Shown here: positions 35,050 through 44,562 of the stretch, piece by piece
Layout: the number at the start of each line of letters is the position of its first letter
Position numbering within the stretch: position 1 is the stretch's first letter
NCBI GenBank assembly: GCA_013180625.2
Contig: SNVD02006968.1
Coordinates: 207,243-271,242 of the forward strand
Direction: 5' to 3'
Length of the DNA: 64,000 nucleotides
From: Boswellia sacra
Lineage: Eukaryota; Streptophyta; Magnoliopsida; Sapindales; Burseraceae
Translations under genes and position numbers: made by a program
The notes under the pieces: model-generated
The model's database searches: none
What the model was told of the DNA's origin: nothing
The model's input: the letters and a program-made list of their open reading frames with translations, nothing else

Positions 35050-36055
35050 GGGTTAATATTACAAATCATCCTTATATTTTAATTTAATTATATTTAAAGT
35101 CATCGTTTATAATTTTTGTTATAGGCTACTCTTAATTTTTAAAAAAAAAAATCACGAATTACCCTTCTATTAATTTGATCGTTAGATGACATTAGATTTC
35201 TGTCCAAAACTATTGCAATTATCAAAATATCCTTCAAAAAAATTTGAAAAAGGGTTAATATTTAGACCATCCTTATATTTTACCTTAATTACACTCAGAG
35301 TCATCATTTGTAATTTTTGTCATAGGCTACCCTAAAATTTTAAAAAATATCACGGATCACCATTTTATTAGTTTAAGTGAAGCTCGTATTCTTGGACATC
35401 TTTCACTTAAATGTCTTCATTTTCACTCATTAAAAAAGTATTATTCATTGGAAACTATTTCAAATACTCTTAGTTCAATTTTCAAGTAAAGAACACATAA
35501 TGCAGAAGAAATCTAGATCAAAAATCTCGAAAAAATACTTTTATTTTGAAAATCCTGAAAACACATAATGGTGATGAGTTGCTCTGCTTAGGGGCAGTGA
35601 AAAGCTTTTTTTTTTCACTTTATATGATGTGATATTTATTTTCACTTTATATGTGTTTACATAAACTGCAATAATTTTGAACGGAAATCTGATTTCATCT
35701 TATGGTCAAACTAACAAAATGGTGCTTCATAATTATTTTTTCAAAAGTTAGGGGTAGGCAATGACAAATATTGCAAACGTTGACTCTAAGTGTGATTAAA
35801 GCAAAACATAAGAGTAGTTTATGATATTAACCCATTTAGATATGTTAACTCTTACTTTACATGTTGACTTTTTATGTTATTTTATTATTTTGATCCTGCT
35901 ATTTTTTCTTATTTATGAACATCTAACGATTTTTAACAGAATGGTGGTTCGTGATTTTTTTTTAAAAGATGGGGATAACTTGTGACAAAAATTATAAACG
36001 ATGACTCTGAGTATAATTAAGCCAAAATATAAGAGTGATTTGTGATATTAACCCC
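35050..36055. mobile_element. MULE-type MITE (outer copy) inside hAT
   Basis: Left end GGGTTAATATTACAAATCATCC and inverted right end GGGTTAATATCACAAATCACTC continue as long inverted repeats of well over 100 bp (TATATTTT, TAATTATA, GAGTCATCGTTTATAATTTT). Flanking A-rich 9-mers (GAAAAAAAA / CAAAAAAAT) may be the 9-bp duplication. No coding capacity. Confidence 0.7.
35252..35833. mobile_element. Same-family MITE nested in the outer copy
   Basis: GGGTTAATATTTAGACCATCCTTATATTTT at the left and its inverted counterpart ending ATGATATTAACCC at the right share the long terminal repeats of the outer copy. It therefore inserted into a relative. Confidence 0.65.
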
Positions 36056-36325
36056 AAAAAAATTTATTTCGATCTTTCAACTCATATCAACTTTTAATAA
36101 TTAGGTGCATATTAATAAATTAAATTATAAAATTTTTAAATAATATATTACATCAATATTTGTACGAAACTAATTAAATTATGTAAGATATTATTAATAT
36201 AATAATTATTTATATATAATAAAATTTTAAATTAATATAAAATTACTCAAATTTTTATTGGACGGACCTTCCCAAATTTTGGGGTCCTAGGCGGTTGCCT
36301 AGGATGAGCCGCCAGTGGAGAGAGA

Positions 36326-37229
36326 GCGAGGGAGAGAGAGAGAGGGAGATAGAGACCCACCTGGTTGCTTGATCTCTTTGTCTCTCGTCTTTTATTGACA
36401 TTTTGATTCTTTCCCTTTTTTTTCTGATTCACTTTTTTTTTTTTAATTTGGTCTTTGTTGGTTTATGTGCATCTGTTAGTGGTGGATCTGTGTTTGTGAT
36501 TGGCTGTGTGTGGTTGAAGGTCTGATGATGGTGCTGTTGTGTGGTCTGATTGGCTGGATGGTGATGTTACTGCACCATGGAGGCCTTTCGATCGTGGTTC
36601 TGCGTGATGAAGATGATACTGGTGGAGGAGGTTGCGCTGTGGTTTTTGCGTGATGGAGTTGGAGGTAAGTGATGATGGCGGTGATGGCAGCGCTGAGAAA
36701 TTTTGGGATGGGAATAATTTTTTTAATTATATTAGTTAAAATATTGTTAATATTGTTTTAAATTTTAAATTATACATTATTAACTTAATTGGTTCATTGT
36801 TGCTGATATGTCGTATTTTATATGGTTATGATTACTATTTTACCCTTAACATTTAACGTTTGTCGGCCGGTGGCGGGGGACAAATCAGGTTTCGGAAATG
36901 CTAGGGACAATTGGGTATTGTGAAGCCCGATGAGGTAAATAGCATATATCCCTTATAAAAGTTATAATCAATTAAGAATCAAATAATAAAATGTAGTTTT
37001 AACATGTGTCATAGTAACACGTATCAAGACCTTAAAATTTGTGTATTTATACTAAAAATGTTTGAATTATTTTAAAAAAAAGTGTGTTAGATTAATTATT
37101 TCATTAAATTTAATGAGTTTTGTATCAAAATACAATTTTTTTTAGATGTTATAATAATTTTTATAATTAAATTGTAAAAATTTTTATGACTTAATATATT
37201 CTTAGGTCACATATTAAGAACTTTAATTT
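36326..37229. other. Non-coding stretch with an orphan TIR-like end
   Basis: Starts with a GA-rich tract and a GT-rich UTR-like part. Near 36860-36955 the inverted sequence reads AAGGGATATATGCTATTTAC, like the outer end of a Mutator-like element. I could not find its partner. No gene. Confidence 0.35.
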
Positions 37230-37680
37230 ACAGCTTAAATATTATTGAAAACTATGGTCTATACCCATTGACAAGGTGTTCTCCGGCTTAGGTCTAAGTA
37301 GTGTTTAATTGCAAATTCATCACATTGGCAAATCAAGCCGGCTAATTTTGTCTTACATGGATTTAATAGGGCATATGTGCGGTTGAATAATTAGTTTGAG
37401 TGGCAATTTAATTATTACAAATCAGCAATAAAAGCCTTAAGCTAGATCATTTAAATCATTAACAAAGACCAATTACATCCTTTCATTTTCCACTTTCTAA
37501 TATGAATTCTTTCAAGGATATTAATTTTAAGGGTCAATTTGTTGACAATGACACTACGAAATTTATTGTTTTTGCTTTTGCAATTGCAATTACTCAAAAA
37601 TAGTAATCTATAGTTGCAGGTTTGCATAGGTCAAAGTCAACAAACCCCAAGCAAAAACTGACTGGAAGGAAGCCATATAC
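37230..37680. repeat. Segmental duplication block B, part 3
   Basis: Matches 4375-4780 of block A: TATTGAAAACTATGG, CCCATTGACAAGGTGTTC, AAGCCGGCTAATTTTGTC, CATTTTCCACTTTCTAATAT, TTTTGCTTTTGCAATTGC. Confidence 0.8.
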
Positions 37681-38204
37681 ATTTCACTTTCTCATACACG
37701 AGGTCTAACTACATTTCGGAAAATCATAGAGGGTGTGCAAAAATTTGTCCTAATTATTTTAGATAGTAACATATAAATAAATATTAATATCAAATTTATT
37801 ACTTATCAACATAACAATATAATATATGCTTATTTAAAATTTTTGATAATAAGATAATCTAATGACGACTATTATGGTGCAACTACTTTCTTTTATAATT
37901 TTTTTAAAATTATTTCAACCTTGACAAGTTGCAACAGTTATGAGGCCCAATATACATATATTTGTCAAGTATTTATACGTATGACCAAAATTAACATAAG
38001 TCATAAAAATTTAAAAAGTTTTATTTATTGAAATGTTTTTCTTCATACCACTACTTTTCCATGTTATCACAATATTATTGTAGTCCCCTAATGGAGTGTC
38101 GTACAAGTCATAACCTTTATAATATTGGGTATTATTTATTTCTACATAATCACGAGTATATCATTGAATTTAATATAAGAAGAATAGTTGAACATTTAAG
38201 TTAA

Positions 38205-38245
<41 letters not shown>

Positions 38246-38621
38246 CGTGTGCGTGTGTGTGTTTTATTTCTTATTCTTGTAATCAATAATTTTAATTTAT
38301 CATCATATATTTACTATTTATTAAAATAAAAAACGAACTAACGCCCACTTGGTGGTTGATGACTTGTCGGGCACCTAATTTTGAATTTCATAAAAAGTTC
38401 TCCACTGAAATTAAACTCCCTTGGCCATGAACTTATATTTTCACTGGTGTAATCAAGTCAAGCCGTCAAAAAGGTTTTTTCTTTTTTTTTTTTGCTACTC
38501 ATAAAACTGCTGCTCGGTAGTCAGTCCCCCTAAATCACTGGACAAGCCCCGTAGTTTCAACATAATAGTAAAGGTCCACTTATTCCATAAATTCACTGAA
38601 AAAAAATCCGAATATTTAAAG
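37681..38621. other. AT-rich non-coding stretch
   Basis: No gene seen. Contains the AT/GT microsatellite at 38208-38261. Confidence 0.4.
38208..38261. repeat. (AT)n-(GTGC/GT)n compound microsatellite
   Basis: About 35 bp of AT repeats followed directly by GTGCGTGTGCGTGTGTGTG. Confidence 0.95.
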
Positions 38622-38739
38622 ATTTCATAAAGGGAACTTATTTTTCTCGAACTTTTTTCCTCCCCGAGGTTTTTCATTATTACATTTCCCCCTGAATCCT
38701 AATTGCGACCGTTATCTTAAGCAGTAGTGGAGCCGCTGA

Positions 38740-39354
38740 CAATGAGAGAAAAAAAAAGTGAGCAATATGACTTATATACCCTTTTCCGAACCGTTTTAAC
38801 CACTAATAGACTATCGTACCCTTTTATTTAATGTCTTTACCAAATAAAAAAATTAATAAAACAGTTTATTAAAATAAATTAAAACACTTATTACCGAGAT
38901 TAATTAAAACTTTTTCACTCTGCCTTTATCTCTCTCCTTGTGACTGCCGTCGGTTCTCCTCACGCCACCGCCATCCACTCTTCCTGCTGCCGTGAACTCC
39001 TGCACTCCCTCACCCTCTAGCAGTCTTGAATGCTCTCTCGTCTCCCTTACGAACGACGGATTGGTTGATTCCGTCACAAACTCTCTCTCTCCTCTCCCTC
39101 TCCACCGCCGACATCACTCTCACCGCCTCCTTCTTTCCCTCTCTTCAAAACCCATACAATGGAAGTTAGTTGGGTTTGTAATGGTGGTTTGGGTTTATGA
39201 TTCAATTTTTTTGTTTTCTTTTTTAATTGATTTTGATTTCCCTTTTTTTGAATAAATGAACCATTAATCGAAAATCATTTCTCCGTCTTCTCTCTATCTC
39301 TCTTTTTTTTTTTTTTCGCAAAGAGCTTGAATTTTAGCTATATTTTCTTGTTCT
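38740..39354 (+). other. Captured UTR-like segment left of Copia insertion
   Basis: C/T-rich, relatively GC-rich DNA (CTCACGCCACCGCC, CTCTCCACCGCC) that looks like a plant 5' UTR. A short frame from ATG 38992 has no recognisable domain and is not called as a gene. It may be the upstream part of the captured ATG11 locus. Confidence 0.35.
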
Positions 39355-39892
39355 TGTTGGAAAATTAATGAATGAAATTGATGTTAGAAATATTTACAAA
39401 TTTTTAGATGTTATAAGTCTTTTCAAATTCATAACTCATGTATTTATGAATTTTCATATATTGAATAAAAGTAAATTTTGAGTTAATAAAGTTGGTGTTT
39501 CAAATTTCATAAGTTACAAATCCTTAGCTTATATAAAGAGATTCTACCTTATTTTTTTTACACATCACAAGTTAGTTCTCTCTTTCTTTCTAGCTCGTTT
39601 ATCTCTTACTTTTTTTTATGTTCTTAGCTTTTAGTTCTAAAGTTCGTGATATAGTTTAAAGGTTTTCAGTTCGCTTAAGTAAAAGAGTAGCGTTTTTCTT
39701 GCTCTTAGTTGTCATTGTATCTTGGGACAAACGTGAATAAAATTCTCAAGCATCTAGTGGAGAAGGAGAATTTGTTTTAAGGAAATTGTGTGATACACGA
39801 GCCAGAAAGAGCTTCCAGTTAGTAATTTTATTTTAAAGTTAAATTAAATTATTTTATATATTATCCTTATATATTGCACACATATTCTAACA
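39355..39892 (+). repeat. Copia 5' LTR
   Basis: About 538 bp, TGTTGG...CTAACA; pairs with 47210-47763. Confidence 0.85.
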
Positions 39893-40011
39893 AACTTAAA
39901 ACATATTCTTGCTTTATATAAGGTTTTTAAAAGTGGCATGTTAGAATCTAATTTTATATATATATATATATAATATAATTTTATTTGTTTGAATATATAA
40001 ATTGCTTATGC

Positions 40012-40013
<2 letters not shown>

Positions 40014-40053
<40 letters not shown>
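40014..40053. repeat. (TA)n microsatellite
   Basis: About 40 bp of TA repeats just inside the Copia element; a shorter run lies at 39957-39972. Confidence 0.9.
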
Positions 40054-40057
<4 letters not shown>

Positions 40058-40370
40058 TGTGATGATTTTGTGGAAGACTTTTTATAGTTTGTTGGTGTCA
40101 ACTGGATAACAACTAAATAGAGAAGTTCTATCTAAGGAGACTGGGTGTGACGTAGAAAGCAACTGTGACCCCTCCACATCTTTCCTGGGAATTTCTTATA
40201 AAAAATTTTGTTTAAGAAGACTAAATTTTAAGTGGGACCTATTTGTGAACCCTCCCGTCTTTCTTAGGAATTATCTATTGAAAGCAATTTAGTTGTTCTC
40301 ACAAACTATAGTTTGTTCAAGAAATTAAAAATCATTTGATTTTTTAATTCTTGTTGTTGTTGTTGTTAAG

Positions 40371-41330
40371 ATGACTGATATTACGATTGGTTCTCAACAA
40401 CCTCATGCGGCTATTGCCTCAGTTGTATCTAGTTCGATTCACGTGAATCATAGTAAAAAACAAGAGAAATTCGGTGGATTGAATTTCAAGAGGTGGTAGC
40501 AAAAGATGCTGGCTTGGACCATTTGTTTGATTTGCTCTTCTTTGCCTTAGAGCCTTGAACATACTTTACTACATTAGCCTTTACCACTTCAAGAGTTAAA
40601 CTTCTCTTCTTTGAGTATTTGTTGTCTTCTTCAATATGAAGTCTGACTACAAGTTCTTCCATGCTCATCTCCTTTCTCTTGTGCTTGAGGTAATTCTTGA
40701 AATCCTTTCATGCAAGGGGTAGCTTCTCAATCACAGCTGCTACTTGAAAGGTTTCACTAGGAACCATCCCCTCAGCATGTATCTCATGAAGGATCACTTA
40801 GATCTCTTGCACTTGACTTATCATAATCTTAGTGTCCATCATCTTATAATCAAGAAATCGTCCAATCATAAACTTTTTGGAGCCAGCATCCTTAGTCTTA
40901 TATTTCTTCTCTAAAGACTCCCATAATTCTTTAGCCGATTTTTTTCTTAATATAAACATTGTATAATGAGTCTGTCAAGCCATTCATAACATAATTATGA
41001 CGTAAGAAATCAGAATGCTTGCAAGCCTCAACAGCACTAACGACTTGGACATCTTGCTCTCCTTCATTGAGTTTAGATGGATCTTTAGTTAAGAACCTTG
41101 CTAGATCCAGAGTTGTCAAGTAAAACAGCATCTTTTGCTGCCACCTTTTGAAATTCAATCCACCGAATTTCTCTGGTTTTTCACCATGAATTTCCAAGAA
41201 ACAGAAGTTCCAAGGGAAGTGCTTCAATTGTGACAAGATGGGTCACAAGGCTTCAGATTGTCGATTTCCAAAGAAGAAAAAGAATGAAGCGAATGTGGTG
41301 GATAACATCACATAAGACGTATCAAAGCTA
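40371..41330 (+). pseudogene. Copia gag with an internal inverted segment
   Basis: The plus-strand gag start at 40371 (MTDITIGSQQPHAA..., EKFGGLNFKRW) ends in a stop after RW. From about 40511 to 41180 gag reads on the minus strand instead (EKFGGLNFKRWQQKML, LARFLTKDPSKLNEGEQD; then near 40486-40668 MSMEELVVRLHIEE). It returns to the plus strand at about 41207 with the zinc knuckle CFNCDKMGHKASDC. The EKFGGLNFKRW stretch exists on both strands, at 40468-40510 and inverted at about 41126-41170, so the inverted segment is flanked by its own short inverted repeat. gag cannot be translated as one protein. Confidence 0.85.
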
Positions 41331-41339
41331 AGCCTGTAT

Positions 41340-42250
41340 ATTGTTGCTTTTGAAGTTAATCTAGTTGGATCTAACCAAAGAATGGTGGATTGACACTGGA
41401 GCTACAAGGCATGTTTATTCTGATAAAGGCCTGTTCACAACCTTTGAACCCATTGAGAATGGGGAGAACCTCTTCATGGGTAACTCATCCACATTTGAGG
41501 TAAAAGGTCTAGGCAAAGTGGTTCTGAAGATGACCTCTGGGAAGGAGTTGACTCTAAACAACGTAATGTACCAGAAATCTGTAAGAATTTAGTGTGTGGT
41601 TCATTGTTGAATAAGCATAGATTTCACATGGTTTTTGAGTCAAATAAATTTGTACTTACCAAGTGTGGTATGTATGTTGGAAAGGGATATGAGAGTGAGG
41701 GTATGTTTAAACTTAATAACTGTAAAGCTCAAAATCAATAAAGCTAGTTCTTCTACTTATTTGATTGAATCTTCCTTTTTATGGCATGGTAGACTAGGAC
41801 ATGTTAATTATAATACATTGTGTAGATTAATTAACTTAAATCATATTCCTGCTTTCTAAATTGATTTAAAACATAAGTGTGAAACTTGTGTTGAGGTGAA
41901 ATTGACAAGGTCATCTTTTCAAACTATAGAAAGAAATACTGAACTTCTTGATTTAATTCATAGTGATATTTATGAAATTTGTTCAAACAAGAGCTGGCAA
42001 TAAGTATTTTATTACTTTTGTCGATAATAGCACAAAATATTGTTATGTGTATTTATTGAAAAGCAAGGACAATGCAATAGAGAAGTTTATTCTTTATAAG
42101 AATGAGGTTGAAAATCAATTTAATAAGAAGATTAAGGCGATTAGAAGTGACCGCGGTGGAGAGTATGAATAACCTTTTGGTGAGTTCTGTGCACAACATG
42201 GAATTATACATGAGGTCATGCCACCTTGTTCACCTCAGTCAAATGGAGTT
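41340..42250 (+). pseudogene. Copia protease and integrase N-terminal half
   Basis: Protease: EWWIDTGATRHVYSDKGLF (41365 on), catalytic D-T-G kept. GAG-pre-integrase: FLWHGRLGHVNYNTLCRLIN (about 41778). Integrase core: GNKYFITFVDNSTKYCYVYL, KIKAIRSDRGGEYE, then a stop, then CAQHGIIHEVMPPCSPQSNGV up to the LINE insertion. Several frameshifts. Confidence 0.85.
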
Positions 42251-42499
42251 TTTTTTTTGAAAAAGTTACTTAGTAATATAAATCCAAAAAGTTATAATGT
42301 ACAAAAATCCGAGGGGCATACCCCAAGAATTACAAAAGGACGTAAAGTCCAAACATACAATCCAACAAAAAGATAGAAAATGAAGGCCACAAGCGGCCTA
42401 AAACAAAGTAAAAAAGCCAGGCCTACAAACCACAAACGGCCTTAACAACATAGAAGAGAAATGATCACAAACGGTCTAAAACATAAAAATACAAGAGCT

Positions 42500-43636
42500 T
42501 TAACCCTTCTTGTTTTTCTTCTTCTTACCCTTCTTTACCGGGGTAGCTGGGGTGTCCGAATGAGTATGGTCAATCCTATCAGATTGATCATCCTCACTAA
42601 GCCCATTCAAAGGCTCAAAACGAGTGGGAGAAGACTCAGGAGGTATCCACCCTGAGGAAATAGATGCCTCACGATTTGTAGAACACTTGATAGTGCCCAA
42701 AAGTCTACCCTCGTCGGTCGCAACAGGAGATGGAGAATCAGAATCTGAAACTGACTCTGCACTCAGAAGTGTAGTAGCCTTCGGAGGCTCAACTTGCACT
42801 GCAGAAATTTCTGGAATAGTAACTATTTTGGTGCAATCAGTGACCTTGGTCACATCCTTTTCTTTTCTCAAAGGGGTACTATCAGAGGTGCTAACCTCAT
42901 TCTTATCTGGACTTGAAGTCTTTACCGGTTCTGGACAACGATGACCAAACATGCAACATTTGGGGCAATGTTTTGGAGTCCACTCATATTCAACTTGAAT
43001 TTCGATGGGCTCCGGAGAGAGTTTGCATCTGAACTCAAAGTTCTTAACTCGAGGGCGTCTTGCATCAATAAGAACACAAACCCTCACATACTCCAATCTA
43101 GATAGATCAGAAGTCGCCTTATCACAAGATTGAGGTTCTCCAACCATGCTGGAGATAATGCTAAGGCCTTTGGTTGTCCACAAAGGAAACGGCAGGCCAT
43201 ACAAACGGATCCAAACTGGTAGTGCCCGAAATTCTGTAAGATTGAAATCCAGATGCGGATGCCATTGCTTCAGGTAAATGAATTTACCTCCAAACATCCA
43301 AGGACCGCGAGCAATGATTGCATGTACCTCATCCTCAGTTCTAAAACGAAAGATGAGAAATCCCTTATCCGTGGAACGGACGTCCTCAAGACCACTAGAT
43401 TTCCATGCACGCATCGCCATCGAACGTGCAGCATGGAAGGGCATCACATATCCCGGAAAGAAGCCAACTAGACATCTACGCCATTCGGCTAAATTCTCGT
43501 CGACAATCTCATCTGGAATCTCAAAGATTGTACCCGGTTTCTTAGGAGTAACCGGATTCAATTTGCATCGGGTACTCGAATCAGTGATCTTGATTTTATC
43601 AGCCCAAGAGCCAGCAGTTGTCTTGGGTGGGTCCAT
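42500..43636 (-). CDS. LINE ORF1 protein (DUF4283 and zinc knuckle)
   Basis: From ATG 43636 (MDPPKTTAGSWADKIK) to a stop at 42500, about 378 codons with no interruption. The DUF4283 domain is at about residues 45-190 (EWRRCLVGFFPGYVMPF, FLIFRFRTEDEVHAIIARGP, LPVWIRLYGLPFPLWT). A compact CCHC-like knuckle (CPKCCMFGHRC) follows, with shorter spacing than the usual CX2CX4HX4C. Then come a Ser/Pro/acidic tail and a Lys-rich end (KKGKKKKNKKG). ORF1 proteins of plant L1 elements bind element RNA. The frame can also be read open from non-ATG codons up to 43783. An intact ORF1 without ORF2 is unusual. Confidence 0.85.
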   Translation of the reverse strand: MDPPKTTAGSWADKIKITDSSTRCKLNPVTPKKPGTIFEIPDEIVDENLAEWRRCLVGFFPGYVMPFHAARSMAMRAWKSSGLEDVRSTDKGFLIFRFRTEDEVHAIIARGPWMFGGKFIYLKQWHPHLDFNLTEFRALPVWIRLYGLPFPLWTTKGLSIISSMVGEPQSCDKATSDLSRLEYVRVCVLIDARRPRVKNFEFRCKLSPEPIEIQVEYEWTPKHCPKCCMFGHRCPEPVKTSSPDKNEVSTSDSTPLRKEKDVTKVTDCTKIVTIPEISAVQVEPPKATTLLSAESVSDSDSPSPVATDEGRLLGTIKCSTNREASISSGWIPPESSPTRFEPLNGLSEDDQSDRIDHTHSDTPATPVKKGKKKKNKKG

Positions 43637-43938
43637 CCAGTGAATATGAATCAAATACAATGCAGAATCATAAAAAAGAGATGGGAGAACGAAGGCAAAC
43701 CAGTCACCGAAGCGGCTCGACTTCCAAAGTCGTCGACATCTCTTTATAAACGATAATCCACAAGGAATATGCAGCTCGACCAAAAGGCAAAGTTGTGTGA
43801 AATAGCCTGAGGAACAATCTGGTCAGGGTTGATGAACAGTGATACCGGCCGGTTGAACAGTGAAATCGGAGTTGAATAGTGTCACCCGAATGAAGAGATG
43901 GTGATTTGAGGGTCTTGCGGTTAGAAACGGGTGACGCC

Positions 43939-44410
43939 CAAGAAGGGAAAGTTGGTCAGCATTGCTCGATCTACAAGGTGGTGGTGGAGGTGAGATGCAA
44001 CTCGCCGTTTTCCGGCGAGAGGTGGCGGTGAATAGTAAATCCGAAACTTTGTGGCCTTGAACGGAGGTGATGCGGCGCGAATCTGGTGGTGCTGATGAAG
44101 GGAAACTTGTAGATCGTCGATTGATCTACAAGAATTTGATGGAGGTGAGATGTCACTCGCCGGTGAGAGCGGCGGCCGGCAGTGAATAGTGAAATATCCG
44201 AAACTTCAAGGCCTTGAACGGAGGTGTTGCGGCGCGAATCTGGTGGTGCTGAAGAAGGGAAAGTTGTAGATCGAGCTAAGGCCAACACGATGGTGATGGA
44301 GGTGTTGTTTCACTCGCCGGTTGGCAGCGGATGAATAGTGAATCCGAACACTGTTTTCGACGGTTTTGATCGCCTTCCGGTCGGAATCTGAAGAGGGTCA
44401 AGAAGGAAAG
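43939..44410 (-). repeat. Tandem repeats in LINE 5' UTR, about 150-157-bp units
   Basis: Three units start near 43939, 44094 and 44251 at AGAAGGGAAAGTTG-like words. Each contains GATCTACAAG or TAGATCG, ACTCGCCG, GTGAATAGT, CCGAAAC and TTGAACGGAGGTG. A decayed fourth begins near 44398. They are placed at the 5' end of the element like the promoter monomers of some animal L1 families. Confidence 0.8.
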
Positions 44411-44562
44411 TTTCCTCAGGCTATTCTGATCTACAACATATGTAAATCTCAAAGGCTGATTCGTCAAATGACCGGAGTGAACAGTAACTCCGGCGACCCT
44501 AATTGAGAGAAAATTTTCTCCCTCCCTAAACCCTTGAATTGAGTGAAGAGTCAAATGGAGTT

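Larger units (their letters stand above)
31985..36317 (-). mobile_element. hAT transposon, full length but decayed
   Basis: Ends CAGGGCCCGGCTCA and (inverted) CACTGGCGGCTCA are typical hAT terminal repeats. They are bounded by GAGAGAGA at 31977-31984 and 36318-36325, an 8-bp duplication, though of low complexity. The minus strand encodes a hAT transposase with stops. A MITE pair is nested at 35050-36055. Confidence 0.85.
42251..44549 (-). mobile_element. ORF1-only L1-type LINE
   Basis: Inserted in the Copia integrase gene. The poly-T run at 42251 is the minus-strand poly-A tail. A 13-bp duplication GTCAAATGGAGTT lies at 42238-42250 and 44550-44562. Minus-strand order: 5' UTR with tandem repeats, an intact ORF1, a 3' UTR of about 240 bp ending in poly-A. 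No ORF2 (endonuclease/RT) sequence is present, although both ends look complete. This is a non-autonomous, half-LINE type element. Confidence 0.88.

Noticed and set aside
38992..39255. 87-codon plus-strand frame with Ser/Leu/Pro
   Set aside because: Looks like translated CT-rich 5' UTR followed by T-rich DNA; no domain.
43253..43643. Plus-strand frames across LINE ORF1
   Set aside because: Antisense to the intact ORF1 with DUF4283 motifs.
43939..44410. Regular repeats considered as a CRISPR array
   Set aside because: Units are long, contiguous and diverged with no spacers, in a plant LINE 5' UTR.
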